This document shows, piece after piece, positions 11,240 to 23,900 of a DNA stretch of 64,000 nucleotides. Source of the stretch: Nelumbo lutea (lineage: Eukaryota; Streptophyta; Magnoliopsida; Proteales; Nelumbonaceae). How positions within the stretch are numbered: position 1 is the stretch's first letter; every line of letters begins with the position of its first letter. The stretch spans positions 78,650,383-78,714,382 of the forward strand of contig JAKGHH010000002.1 in the NCBI GenBank assembly GCA_022828595.1, written 5' to 3'. The notes under the pieces are model-generated. The model did no database searches, was not told the DNA's origin, and saw only the letters and a list, made by a program, of their open reading frames with translations. The translations under genes and the position numbers were made by a program.

Positions 11240-11650
11240 CCCGGTACAAAGGTAAACAGAGAACTGAAGCTTGGATCCTCTGTCTTCCAAGTCTGCGACC
11301 AGAGCAACGGAATCAACGATTCCTTTGCTATGGTTGGCTGCAGAACAAACTTGGATCCTCTGCCCTCCATCTTCCAAGTCTGCGACCAGACCAACGATTC
11401 CTCTACTCCGTCTTCCTGCTCCGCCGCCCGGTACAGAGGTAAACAGAGAACTGAAGCATGGATCCTCTGTCTTCCAAGTCTGTGACCAGAGCAACGGAAC
11501 CGACGACTCCTCTGCTCCGGTTGGCTGCGGAACAAGCTTGGATCCCCTGTCCTCCGTCTTCCAAGTCTGCGACCAGACCAACGATTCCTCTGCTCTGCTC
11601 CGGTTGGCTATGAAACAAGCTTGGATCCTCTGCGACCAGACCAACGGCCA
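11240..11650 (+). repeat. degenerate tandem repeats in the Copia leader
   Basis: Units built around CTTGGATCCTCTGTCTTCC, AAGTCTGCGACCAGA and CAACGATTCCTCTGCT recur at least four times, with larger copies that add GGTACA(A/G)AGGTAAACAGAGAA (about 11250 and 11438). The array lies between the primer site and gag. It opens frames on both strands, but these look like products of the repeat rather than genes. Confidence 0.8.
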
Positions 11651-12002
11651 GAATTTTGAACGAGATCTTACCGGAAGCAGGGTCATCGAGGTAGATATCC
11701 CAGAGGGTGACCCAACCTGAATCAAAGAGCTCCTTACTCTTGACGCCGATTAGATTCTTCACCCGGTGGTTCTCCACGAAGGCGATAATGTGTTGCGTTC
11801 TTCCTCCTTAAGCCAGATGAACCCGGCTTCCCTGTCATAGCCCACCTCCTCCATGCCGTCCAATGGCAACAAACTCTTGGGCAGGGATATCTCCTCCAGA
11901 AGCTACAGCGATTTTTTCTTGCAGAGAGCATCTCCGCCTTCTCTCTATAATTCTCAATCGCTTGACTTGCCATTCTTGTTGTCTGAGCTTGTCACTAAGG
12001 CT

Positions 12003-12488
12003 TAGTTGGGGGAAGACAGAAACAGAATTAACTGAAGAAAGCAAGAAAAGGAACACGGGTCTGAGCCTGAGCCTGAGCAAGAGCCCCGAGTCTACCTTGT
12101 TTCCTTTCCCGTGATTTGCGTTGCTCCAAAGTTCTGTGCTTCTCCTCATGGATTTGTCTGAAGCTGCTCAACATATCTCTCATCCCATCACCGTTACCTT
12201 CGATGGCTCAAACTATGATTTATGGTCCCAGGAGATATGCAGTTTTAGTTGGGGGAAGACAGAAACAGAATTAACTGAAGAAAGCAAGAAAAGGAACACG
12301 GGTCTGAGCCTGAGCCTGAGCAAGAGCCCCGAGTCTACCTTGTTTCCTTTCCCGTGATTTGCGTTGCTCCAAAGTTCTGTGCTTCTCCTCATGGATTTGT
12401 CTGAAGCTGCTCAACATATCTCTCATCCCATCACCGTTACCTTCGATGGCTCAAACTATGATTTATGGTCCCAGGAGATATGCAGTTT
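12003..12488 (+). repeat. 243-bp tandem duplication across the Copia gag start
   Basis: Positions 12003-12245 and 12246-12488 are nearly identical. Each copy carries TAGTTGGGGGAAGACAG, the repeated CTGAGC track and the gag start codon with MDLSEAAQHISHP (ATG at 12148 and 12391). The period is 243 bp (81 codons), so frame is kept across the duplication. Confidence 0.92.
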
Positions 12489-12690
12489 TCTCAAGGGACG
12501 TCTTCTATAGCGAATTCCCAAATCTATTAAAATTGCTGATGAAACAGAACATAAATTTGTTGAACAAGTAGAAAAATGGGACGAGAAAATTCATCAAATA
12601 TTGACCTGGTTTTGCAATATTTGTATTGCAAGCATCAAGTTGGAATTTCGCAAATATGACTCTCCTAAAGAGGTATGGGATAACAACTAA
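12391..12690 (+). pseudogene. Copia gag N-terminal fragment
   Basis: Starting at the second ATG, the protein has MDLSEAAQHISHPITVTFDG, SNYDLWSQEICSFLKGR, then an in-frame stop. It continues as KIADETEHKFVEQ, WDEKIHQILTWF and DSPKEVWDN, a recognisable Copia gag start (UBN2/DUF4219 type). It ends at about 12690, where a TAAGGGATGGCAA sequence begins, so capsid C-terminus, nucleocapsid and pol are absent. Confidence 0.7.
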
Positions 12691-13456
12691 GGGATGGCAA
12701 TACTAATCCGATGCAATCTAAGCTTTCCCATCATTTTATGATATACATATCTATATATTATCAATATATTCTAGCTCGAGTAGGGATGGCAAAAGAGTGG
12801 GGTCGAAAGGGGTTTTTTAAATTCTAGACTCTGCCCTCCTCCCTAAACCTCTTAACCCATACCCACCCCAAAACTCAAAGTGGGTTGGATTTTGCGAATT
12901 CAAACCCTCCCCAACCCAATCCTCCTGGCATTCAAGGGTAGGAATGAATTGGGTTTAGAAATTGCGTCTAATTTTCTATTATTTCTTGTTATATATAAGC
13001 AATAAATAAGTAAAGGAACATAAATAAACAACAATGTTTCCAATTATTTGACTAAGATGTAAAACACACATCAATTATCGATTACCCTTAACATCAATTT
13101 CAAAGTATTATCAAAATTCAACACCTAGTGCATAAAAGTTTATATGCTTTTCGACAATATGTGGATTGGGGATCAAAGGGTCGAGTTTAGTCTAATACAG
13201 TAGCCTACTCGTAACGTACAGGTTCTAGAATCCCAAAACCTGACCTGCCCCAAACCTGTCGTTCAAGAAAAAAAACCTGCCCCATCGGGTAGGGTAAAAA
13301 TTGTTGTCCCTAATCCCAAGATGTTGAGCTAAGCTTGAATAGGGCCTAGGTTGGTAAGCTTGAGGTCGAGTTTTGACACTTAGGATTGGGTTGACCCTCA
13401 ATCCGACCCAACCCACCCAAGTTGCACCCCAAAAAGGAGGATTGTGACATTCCTAA
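12691..13456. mobile_element. nested non-autonomous hAT-like repeats (TAGGGATGGCAA family)
   Basis: Two starts of the family are seen, at 12691 (TAAGGGATGGCAA) and 12781 (TAGGGATGGCAAAA). Candidate ends are TTGTTGTCCCTA (about 13300-13312) and GTGACATTCCTA (about 13456). The interior repeats CCCAACCC/GGGTTGGG-type motifs and shares sequence with the inverted element at 49280-50117. No clean target duplication was found, so the boundaries are approximate. Confidence 0.5.
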
Positions 13457-14444
13457 TTGTATTAGTTTTTATTCTTTATCACATTGTTTTAACTTTTACT
13501 AAATTTTTATTTAGGAGTTCAAATTAATAATAATTAAGTATTATTAATCTAACCATTTCGGTTCAGTGTTTTGGAAAAACTGAAGGTAACGATTTGGTTT
13601 TGATTACATATAGTTCTAGTATTTATATTATATAATTCAAAAAAACTAAAGGCCAGTTCAATTTGGAAAAAAAAAGGCCAACTGAACTGAGCACCCATGT
13701 CATTGCCATCATAACTTTACCTTAGTGTAATGTTTTTCAACCCAGCATTGCCCAAGAGGTCGAAACATTCAAATTGTCAACTGACACTATTTTTAATGAT
13801 AGTTGAACTGTTGATCCATTTGACCCAGTCACCGGATTACAAGTTACAAACTACAAATTATAGGAAAATTTTGGGATGTCATAACTTTGAGCTTGATTAT
13901 CCGATTAGGGTGATCTTTTTTTTGTGTGTAAATTTTTGCAATCTATGCCCTCCAAAAAATGTTTATAGGTTAACCCACTCAACCAAGGCGGTTGAACCAA
14001 TGACTCATGACCCAAATAGAATATAATTCAGCCTCCATGTTGGTTTTTAAAAAACTATCTTATAAGCAAGTTGGATCTCCTCTCCATAAAAACTGCTAAC
14101 ACTATTCCAACGAAATATGTGTCTACTCATATTGAGTTGGGCTCTCCTACCAATAATAACTGTCCCAACAAGATCTCAACATGATCTATGTCCAAACATC
14201 TCAAGATAAGAATGGAACTCACCACAAGATTGGGACCCACCATGCATGAGATGAGCGGGGATAAATCATGTAGGAACGGTTTTATGTTGGCACGAGATCT
14301 GCACTTGCACATATCACCAAAAGACTAGGACCCACTAAGTATGACACGTGCGAACATGGACCCTGTTGGAATGTGTTGGCGTGGTTTTTTGATTGGGAAG
14401 AGATCAGAACTCCACACAACATATACAAAACCCTTTTATAACCA
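13457..14444. other. no gene seen
   Basis: AT-rich sequence with only chance open frames. A CGGTTCAGTGTTTTGG / AACTGAACTGA-like patch at 13558-13690 resembles the ends of hAT-type non-autonomous elements but has no clear borders. Confidence 0.5.
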
Positions 14445-14453
14445 ATTTATAAA

Positions 14454-14883
14454 AAGGCAAGTTATTAAAACCTTCCCTAAAGTTTGGTATTTATAATTAT
14501 CTCCCCTGAACTTTTTTGATATAGTTGCAAGTAGACCCCCTTTGTCCAAAATAACCATGAAATTACTATTGAAGCTGGTTTCTATAGCAAAAACAATACA
14601 AAGTTTATGAACAACAACAAAAAAAGAGTTTGATGTTGCAATTTTACCTTTGAGTGATTGATATGAAGGGGAAATTTAGAAAATAAATCAATTTTGGAAA
14701 AGAGATTGAAATGACTTGGGGTAGTGATTGATATAAAGAGAAAAATTAGGAAATAAACATTTTGGTCAAAAGCAACTGCATGGTTATTTTGGACATTTTT
14801 GTGCCTCTTGCTAGAGGATTCTAACAGATGGGTTCTACTTGCAACTATGTCAAGAAGTTCAAGGAAGGTTTTTGCAATTTACC
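14454..14883. mobile_element. Mutator-type MITE with 9-bp target duplication
   Basis: The left end (AACCTTCCCTAAAG, then CTGAACTTTTTTGATATAG and TTGCAAGTAGACCC) is inverted at the right end (GGGTTCTACTTGCAACTATG, then GAAGTTCAAGGAAGGTTTTT). ATTTATAAA flanks both sides (14445-14453 and 14884-14892). A 9-bp duplication and long imperfect inverted ends point to a Mutator-like element. There is no coding capacity. Confidence 0.75.
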
Positions 14884-15130
14884 ATTTATAAAATGTTGTT
14901 CTCAACTTCACAAACTCTTTCTTTTCTCTCGATTGCTTTGACATTTTGTTTAAAGTTTTCTACAACCCTTCTTGTTGTAATAAATTCTTTTTTAACATGG
15001 CCAGAATAAGAGCAACAATGAAGGGGTTTGGGCATGTGAGAGAATGAGAGACATTAACCCCACTTTCGAAATTCACAATCTTTTCGCTTTCTGGAAGTGT
15101 TTTTGGCTTCCAAAAGAAATTTTAAATTTT

Positions 15131-15787
15131 AACTTACCCCTACTATTTAGAAAATTCCTTAAAGTTTCCCAAGTTTTTTAACATGGACTAAATCCTCCCT
15201 TGCGATTAGCATTCGTTAATGGAAAGATAGAAAAGATTATTTTACCCATCATTCTTTAAATTTTCAAAATAAAACATTAGAATAACACATTGCATGTCTT
15301 CTTCTCATAGCAAACTTTCTCTGCTAGCAAAGCTTCCCAACAAATAGAGACATCCAAAAAGACCATCTGCTACCCAGAGACTAGATGGAGTCATCTCCCT
15401 TGTTTGTTGCTACAAAGGCCTTTGAATAGGTGAAGAGGAGGGATCATTTTCCACTCGAAAACTGGATTTTGAGGATACCATCTTATCTCTTATTAGCTCC
15501 AAGTCCATCTATTTCAATATCACAAGAAACAATGGAGAAATTCCCTTCCATATTTTTGTCCACAAGGTGGGTGTTGAGTTTTATTTTGAAAATTTGAAAA
15601 ATAATGGAGGGCAAAATCAACCAAAAAAGCATAATATTGGGTTTTAAAGGAAAGTCAATATATCATGTGGTGTCATGTGTGAATTTATTGTGATGGAATG
15701 CTAATGGACACTAACATTAAGGGAGGAATCAATTGTTATAAAACTTAGGGATACTTGAAGGCAATTTCTAAACATTAGGGTAAAGTT
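15131..15787. mobile_element. second Mutator-like non-autonomous element
   Basis: The left 70 bp (from AACTTACCCCTACTATTTAG through ACTAAATCCTCCC) aligns with the reverse complement of the right 70 bp (GGGAGGAATCAATTG through ATTAGGGTAAAGTT) with scattered mismatches. The interior shares GTTTTATTTTGAAAATTTGA and a following AATA-GAGGGCAAA stretch with the right part of the Mutator-like element at 26437-34115. A target duplication was not resolved. Confidence 0.55.
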
Positions 15788-16579
15788 CATCAACTTCCTA
15801 AAACTTAGGTGGTACTAGGCAAAGTTGGTTCACATCTTCAAACCATTTTTTGTACTCTTGTTGTTTGTTTTTTATCGAGGTAAATGTGCATACAAATTTG
15901 GTGGTGTTTGGTTGACATCAACACAATGTATGAGAGAAAACATAAATGCTCCAACTACCTATTCCCCACTTTGTTTGAAACCTCATATCTACCTCGGATC
16001 TAGAGAGGGAAGACACTATTTGAAGAATACATGCCTTTCCTCACTGCAGGATCCCCGAAAACCAAATGAAATCTACAACATGAAGTAGGACAAAAAGACA
16101 TAAAAATGACAATAGGAGATGAACAAAGGAATATGCCACCTGACCGACAACCGACAATGACCATGGCAAGATCGGAGATAGTGATGACCATGCCCTGATC
16201 GGCGACTAGCAGCTCTTTGTTCAATCATAGAAACAACACAAACATATAGCCTATTTACATCGTCAACCAGAAGAGTGCAACTTTGTATCCAAAAAATGGG
16301 TACAGTAATGCACTCTTGAAATGTCACAAAGTTGACAGAAAAAACAAATTCACCCTCTTAATCGCTACAATTATGTATGTCAAACAAACACTTGCAAACA
16401 CAATTTGGGGTACCTAAATACCCCGGTTCAGCATTTGTATCGCAAACAAACAGAGCCTATATAGAACCTGCTCCCATAGCACCTTCTCTTATACAAATAG
16501 GAAGAATAGAACCTACTGAAGCATGGCCCTACCCTATATGTCCATTGAACATACGTAGGATAGGGCCCAAGGGAGATTA
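15788..16579. other. no gene seen
   Basis: Only short chance frames occur. An 87-codon frame at 15825 starts with a hydrophobic stretch but has no known domain and no promoter-like context. Confidence 0.5.
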
Positions 16580-16587
16580 TCAAAAAG

Positions 16588-19500
16588 TAGAGGTGTAAAT
16601 CGGCGCCATGCAAGGCCCGACATGATGGTCCGTGCCATGCTAGGCCTGGGGATCGAAGTCCACAGGCCGACATGGCATGGCCCGCAAGCTCATAGTGGGC
16701 TGTGCTTAGCCCGCCCAAGAACTAGTCGTTGGGAGCCCCCCCCCTCCCACGACTAGTTTTAGCTTTTGGGGTTTTTTTATAAAAAACCTCCCCAACAACT
16801 ATAAACAACTATATAGGGGAGGTATTTATGTATTTTGGTTATGGGGGGAGAAAAAATGACACAAATTCAACAATTCTCTTAATAGGGGAGGTATTAACCC
16901 AAAAGTTATTTATCACTTTGGGCAATTGAATTATTTTCAATTCCTATAAATATCCCTATCCTCTACCATTCTCATCACACCAATTCAACAATTCTCTTAA
17001 TCTCTTCCCTCATATTGTCGAACATTCTCTGAAGTTTGAACTCTCATTGACTAATTCTCTAATTCTTAACTTTATTGAAGTTTCAACAAGAAGAAGGCTT
17101 GCTCAACCAACTTAACTATCTCAAGTTTGCAATTTGGGAGGCTTGGACTCTTGAAGTTGGAATGCTTCAACCATTGAAATCAAGTTGGAATTCCGAACCG
17201 ACAATCTGTGTATGTCCAATTAAATTAATATTCATTTTTTTAGAATTTAAAAAAATGGTTGGCTCCTTTCGAAACAAATTTCCCAACATGTTCACTGTCG
17301 ACGATATTCATTCACATCATGATAGTGTTGGCACTGATATGGATGCTATTGATATTGATGGAATTTCCGCCCCTAGTACTGATACTAGGGGAAAGAAAAA
17401 GAGGGTCTCAAAGTTGATTAGCCTTGTTGGAAAAATATTTAAAGTAGAGGAGGTTGAGGGGAAGGAAAAAAAAGTTATTAGCCATTTGGGCATACATTTG
17501 CTCAACCATGAGAAAGAAGAAGAAGAAAAAGGGAGAGAAACAACACAACACAAATTGGGTGGGGGTTTTTCTACATTTAAATATTCTCAAGAAAAAATAA
17601 TGCAAGAATTAGTAAAATACATTGTACATGTTGAACAACCATTTTTGCTAGTTGAAGATACTAAACTTGAAAAATGGTTACATAATTTTGTAAATCCACA
17701 ATATAAAAAGTTTCTAGGAATACTATTAGATTAGATGCTTTACAATTTTTTTACATATAAACAAATTTTAATTTTTATGTTATCAAATCTTAATTCTAAA
17801 GTTGCAATTACTTATAATGTTTGCACTACTAAATTTAACATAAGTTATATTTGTGCTATCGGTCATTTTATTGATTAAAATTGGATTTTAAATAAAAGAA
17901 ATTTAAGTTTTACTAAGCTTGAGTGGCCATAAACTGGCCAAGCTATTGCTGTAAGCATTTTAAATACTTTACATGCTCATGAAATTGAGAATAATTTATT
18001 TTCTATTAGTTTTGATAATGCTAGTAATAATGATTCTACAATAAATATTTTAAAATTTCAATTAAAACCATGTTTAAATGGTAAATTATTTCATATCAAA
18101 TGTGCATGTCACACCTTAAATTTATGTATTCGGGATGCTTTAAATATTATTTCTACTCATAATTTTAAAATTAGAAATTGTATAATATATATTAAAAGTT
18201 CTAGAGCAAGAAAACAAGAATTTAAATATTTATGTCAAAATTATGGTTTAAAATATAAACATTTTATATTAGATGTTAAACAGAGATAGAATTCTACCTA
18301 TGCTATGTTATCAAGTTGTATTTCTTGTAAACAAATTCTGACTAATTTTTATACTGAAAAAATGCCTAATGATATTATATTTCAGGAAGACTAGGAAATG
18401 ACAATTTGTAAAAAAGATTTATAAAAACCTTTTTATGATGCAACTAATGTATTGTCGAGTATTTATTATCCAACTAGTTGTTGTTTACCTTATCAATTAA
18501 TGGTCATTAGTGATTGTTTTGCAAAATATAGAAATAATCCACAATTTAAAAATATTGTTGAAATAATGGAAAATAAATTTAAAATTTATTAGGAGAACAT
18601 TTCTCCTCTTTATTGCTTAGCTACAATATTAGATCTTAGGATTAGGAAAGATGGTTTAGATATTTTACTTGAAATATATTGTGAAAATATGAATATTAAA
18701 ATTGGAAATAAAAATGAAATTAATAGTTTATTATTTGAAATGTATAGTTTATATGAATAAGAACTAATAGGAAATAATTCTATAAGTTGTTCAATTACAT
18801 CTTCTACTTCTAAACTTGAGCCTAATAGTAGAAGAGAAAAAGTTTTTTATTTAATAATTAGAAGGTAGAAATTTGCTACATTAACAACAATTTCATATAC
18901 TGAAATTAATTTTTATTTACGAGCAAATTTTTCCACTTTAAGTGAGGGAACCAATAATTTTGATATTTTAGTCTAGTGGAGTAAACATTTAAAATATTAT
19001 CCAATTCTTGCCGCCATGGCACGTGATCTACTAACCCCTTTGGGGTGTACAATTCCATCAAAGTCTTGTTTTAGTGCAGTATGAATGATAAATGATGAAA
19101 ATAGGGTATGAATGATGAAAGTATAAAAATGTGCAAATGTTTTAAAGATTAGGTGGATGTTAAAGACAAATTACAAGACAAAGGAGGGTGTGACACTACA
19201 CCCGATATTTCACCTGAAGCACTTGATGAAAGCCATGAACAATAGTTGTATAGCATTTTTTCAAATTATTGTAAATCTTGTTTTAATTTTATTTAATTTA
19301 TTTGCTATTTTTTTAAGAATGTAATATTGTATTTTCAATTTGTAACTATATTATATTTTTTATATTTATTAATTTATTCCATTTTCCAATTTTCATATTT
19401 CATTCATCCAAGTATCCAACCATTGTATTTGTAATTCATATCATTCAAATTTCAATGAAATAAAATTCCTATTTTTCTTCTAATTTGTTATTCCATTCTT

Positions 19501-19843
19501 ATTTGGTTAAGTATTTTTTTCATTTATTTATTAGATTTCTCATTTCTTTTTTTTTTCAAATAGTTCCCAAAGCCCCCAAAGGAAAATTAGATATTTTAGT
19601 TTTACACTTTTACTTAGCAAAGAAATAAAAAATCAAAAAATTAAAAAAAAGGTAAAAAACCAGTCTGGCTTGGTTCGGCCCACGCCTAAGGCCCGACCTG
19701 TGGCCTAGGCCCATAGTTTGGCTTGAAGCCTAACACAACACGGGCCCGGGCCGTGGGCAGTGCCAGGCCGACCCCCTAAGTTATCCCTGGGGAGGGCGGC
19801 ACGGCCCGCCCACAGACACGTTACAACCCGTTTTACACCTCTA
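16588..19843 (+). mobile_element. hAT element, copy 1, with target duplication
   Basis: Terminal inverted repeats are TAGAGGTGTAAA (left) and TTTTACACCTCTA (right). The flanks TCAAAAAG (16580-16587) and TCAGAAAG (19844-19851) form an 8-bp duplication with one transition. Both subterminal zones are packed with GGCCCG / GGCACGG motifs (16600-16720 and 19660-19830), the kind of array that hAT transposases bind. At 3256 bp with transposase homology throughout, it is a full-length but dead element. Confidence 0.9.
17255..19245 (+). pseudogene. hAT transposase (BED-finger, RICESLEEPER-like), copy 1
   Basis: The frame starts MVGSFRNKFPNMFTVDD after a 5' segment that looks like an intron ending in TTTTTTTAG. 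It continues to a stop at 17734. The Cys pair of the BED finger is deleted; only LGIHLLNHEKE, the histidine side, remains. After 17734 the hAT core is readable through many stops: SFDNASNNDSTI, CACHTLNLCIRDAL, NSTYAMLSSC, DCFAKYRN, ISPLYCLATILDLR and the dimerisation segment AMARDLLTPL (about 19010). Several stops are TAG where the sister copy or the family has TGG (for example before NSTYAML). Not functional. Confidence 0.85.
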
Positions 19844-19851
19844 TCAGAAAG

Positions 19852-20311
19852 ACAATACGGTCTAGTTGCTCAAAATTTGTGAGCCAATTGGTAGCTTGAT
19901 TTCCTTCTCTTCACGCGTGAGAATACACTATATAGAGAGCATTTTCAACCTTTATTTTTGTTTGCATTCCTGATAAGCTAATTACATCTCCACGACAGTT
20001 GATCTCTTTGTAGAATACAATCTATGACAAACTTTGGACCTCCATCAATCCAAGTGTTGTTGTAACTACTATGGATCACTATCTTGGTTTTGGAATTCAC
20101 ATTATACATTTTGTTAATACTTTTGCATAAATTTCCACAATCCTACCCAGGTTCTCATCTTAGTTTTGTAAAATTTTAGTGCATCCACTTTTCCCATATG
20201 TACTAGAAAAGATATCAGATTTCTTTTCACAATAAAATGGCCATGATTTATGAATTTTCTTTCCTGCAACCGGGTCCACCACTGAAGGGTGCCCGCTTCC
20301 ATGGCCCCTTT
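19852..20311. other. no gene seen
   Basis: Flanking sequence between two hAT-type elements, with no supported coding region. Confidence 0.5.
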
Positions 20312-20932
20312 TAGGGGTGAGCAAATGGGTAGGTTCAACCCAAAACCAAATGGAGCCGACCTCGAATCGGCCTTGAACTGACCCCACCTGACCAATTACA
20401 GAGTAGGGTTTGGTTCCAAATTCTTGGAACCGACTCCCACCCAGGCCGATTCTAGGGTCTAGGGGCTTAGCCTACTCGAACCACCTGATCAACCAGCCTT
20501 GGTTGGACTTGGTGGAACCGACATTGGTGGAACCTACCTTTGAACCGAACTTGCCTTGAAATAGACTCCAAAATACTTTTGGGGATGTAAATATTTGAAC
20601 CCAAACACTCACGGTTAGAAAGGCCATGGTCTCACTTGACCATTGAGTTCCTTAAGTGATTTGATCATTTGTTTTCATGTTAATATTTGAATGTGGATAA
20701 TAGTTAATGTAAAAGGTAATATTTACAAAGTTTAAATTTAAATTATAAGTTTTGAGCCATATAATGATATTCTACATATTAACTTACTCAATTTAATCAA
20801 TAAAGATGGCATGACTTTTAACTAATATATATTATATTTATTAAAAATAAAGTTTTTAAAAAACATTTTTTTAGAGGGGAAGTAAACAAATAACAGGTTC
20901 CATAGGTAGACCTTGGAACCAACCCTGAAACA
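20312..20932. mobile_element. left part of a non-autonomous hAT-like element
   Basis: Starts TAGGGGTGAGCAAATGGG, the same end as at 3217 and 32014. It holds an AACCGAC/GAACCGA-rich subterminal zone (20320-20560), then AT-rich sequence. Its expected end (TGCTCACCCCTA) is missing: hAT copy 2 begins at 20933. The ACCCCTA directly after copy 2 (24131-24137) may be the leftover right end. Confidence 0.45.
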
Positions 20933-23900
20933 TAGAGGCGGCCTAGCATGAAATTGGACCAGCCCGGCTCGCCATGGCACGACAGCCCACGGGCCGTGCC
21001 AGGCCCGACACGACTGTTCGTGTAGCCCGTGTGCCATCATGGCCCAGCCCGCGGCATGGCCCGCAGGGCCCGTAGTGGACCGCACTCGGCCCGTCCAAAA
21101 ACTAGCCGTTAGCCCCTTCCTCCAACGGCTAGTTTCACTTTTTGGTGGGTTTTTTACATAAATACCCCCCAACAACTATAAACAGACATATAGGGGGTAT
21201 TTATGTATTTTTCTTATGGAGGGGAGAAAAAATGACATAAATGCCCCCAACAACTATATAACTAGTTTATGGGGCTTTTTGGATAAAGTTATAAATAACT
21301 TTATAATGACAAAAATACCCCTCTCAACAACTAAACCAATTCAACAATTGTCTTAATCTCTTCTCTCTCTCTCAAAATCATACATTCTCAATTCTCTACA
21401 ATCTGAGTAATTTTGATTGGCTAATTGTCTGATTCTCCATTCTCCAATTCTCAAGTCTCAACTTTATTGAAGTTTCACCTTTCAACAAGAAGAAGGCTTG
21501 CTCAACCAGCTCAGGTATCTCAATTTGGGAGGCTTGGACGTTGAAAGGCTTCAACCGTTGAAAGGCTTCAACTGTTCAAATCAAGCTAGGATTTTGAACC
21601 GGCAATCCTGGTAAGTCCATTTAAATTAATTTTTATCTTTTTAGAATTAAAAAAAATGGTTGGCTCTTCCGAAAACCGATTCCCCAACATGTTCACTATT
21701 GACGATATTCAATCGCATCATGATAGTGTTAGCACTAATGCTATTGATATGGATGGAAGTGGAACTTTCACCCCTAGTACTAATAGTAGGGGAAAAAGGA
21801 GGGCCTCTAAGTTGAGTAGCCCAGTTTGGAAAATTTTTAAAGTAGAGGATATTAAGAGGAAGGGAAAAGAGCAGTTTGCCAAAAATGTAGAAAATACTTT
21901 ATCTATTGTAGCAAGGGTGGTACAGGTCATTTGAGCAAACATTTGCTCACACATGAGAAGGAAGAAGATGAAGGGAGAGAAACAACACAAACACAAATTG
22001 GGAGGGGGAGTAGTTTTGGTACATTTAAATATTCACAAGAAAAAATGAGACAAGAATTAACTAAGTATATTTTACATGTAGAACAACCATTTATTAGCTG
22101 AAGATTCAAAGCTTGAAAAATGGTTGCGTAATTCTTTAAACTGACAATAGAAAAAAGTTTCTAGGAATATTATTAGAATAGACGCTTTAGAAATTTTTTA
22201 TTCATATAAACAAAAATTAATTTCTTTGATATCAAATCTTAATTCTGAAGTTGCAATTACTTCTAGTGTTTGAACATCTAAATTTAATTTAAGTTATATT
22301 TGTGTTACCGGCAATTTTATTGATGAAATTTGACTTTTAAATAAAAGAATTTTAAGTTTTACAAGACTTGAATGGCCACATACTAACCTAACTATTGCTG
22401 CAAGTATTTTAAATACTTTGCAAGTTTTGATAATGCCAAGAATAATGATTCTACAATAAATATTTTAAAATCTCAATTAAAACCATGTTTAACTGGTAAA
22501 TTATTTAATATCAGATGTGCATGTCACATCTTAAATTTATGTATTAAAGATGCCATGAATATTATTTCTACTCATATTTTTAAAATTAGAAATTGTATTA
22601 TATATATATTAAAAGTTCAGGGGCAAGAAAACAAGAATTTAAATATTTATGTCAAAATTATGGTTTAAATATAAACATTTTATTTTAGATGTAAAACATA
22701 AGTGGAATTCTACCTATGCTATGTTAGAAAGTTGTATTTCTCATAAACAAATTCTTACTGGTTTTTATAATTCAAAACTACCTAATGATATGATATTTGA
22801 GGAAGAATAGGAAATGGCAGTGTGTATAATGAATTATCAAGTAATTATTATCCAAATAGTTGTAATTTACTCTATGAATTAATGGTAATTAGTGATTGTT
22901 TTGCAAAATATAGAAATAATCTACAATTTCAATGTAATGTTGAAATAATGGAAAATAAATTTAAAAATATAGGGAGAACATTTCTCCCCTTTATTGTTTA
23001 GCTACAATATTAGACCCTAGGATTAGGAAAGATGATTTAGATATTTTACTTGAATCGTATTGTGAAAATATGAATATTGAAATTGGAAATAAAAAATATT
23101 AAATTAATAATTTATTATTTGAAATGTACAACTTATATGAATTTGAAGTTGTAGGAAATATTCCTACAACTTGTACATCATCTTTTACTTCTGATCTTGA
23201 GCCTAGTAGTAGAAGAGAAAAACTCTTTTATTTAATAAGTAGAAGGCGGAAATCTGTTACTTCTAAAATAAGTTCATTTACTAAACTTAATTTTTATTTA
23301 CAAGTAAAATTTTAGTGGAGTGAACATTCAAAAAAATTATCTAGTTCTTGTTGCCTTGGCACGTAATGTACTAACCCCTCTGGTGTCTACAGTTCCATCG
23401 GAGTCTTGTTTTAGTGCAAGTATCAGGGTGCTGAATGACAAGAGAAGCTACATTACGATGAAAGTATAGAGATGTGCATATGCTTCAAGGATTGGCTAGA
23501 TTACAAGACAGAGGAGGGCATAATATTACATTGGATATTTCACCTGAAGCAGATGATGTAAGTCATGATTCATGAAGTTGACTAGTTGTATAGAATTTTT
23601 TAATTTTTTCAAATTATTGTAAATTTTTTAAGTTATTTTATTTATTCGCTATTTTTACAATGTAATTTTGTATTTTCAATTTGTATCTATAGTGTATTTT
23701 TTATATTTTATTAATTTATTCCATTTTCATATTTCATTCATCCAAGTATCCAATGATCCAATCATTGTATTTGTAATTTGTATCATTCAAATTTAAATGA
23801 AATAAAATTCCTATTTTTCTTCCAATTTGTTATTCCATCATTCTTATTTCAATTTGGTTAATTACTTTTTTTTTCATTTATGTGTTAAATAACTTATATT

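Noticed and set aside
11024..11777. Long overlapping open frames on both strands (up to 180 codons)
   Set aside because: They arise from the repeat units in the Copia leader: the repeat lacks stops in several frames and no domain is present.
15825..16088. 87-codon ORF with a hydrophobic N-terminus
   Set aside because: A possible signal-like start, but the rest is low-similarity sequence with no promoter context; not convincing as a gene.
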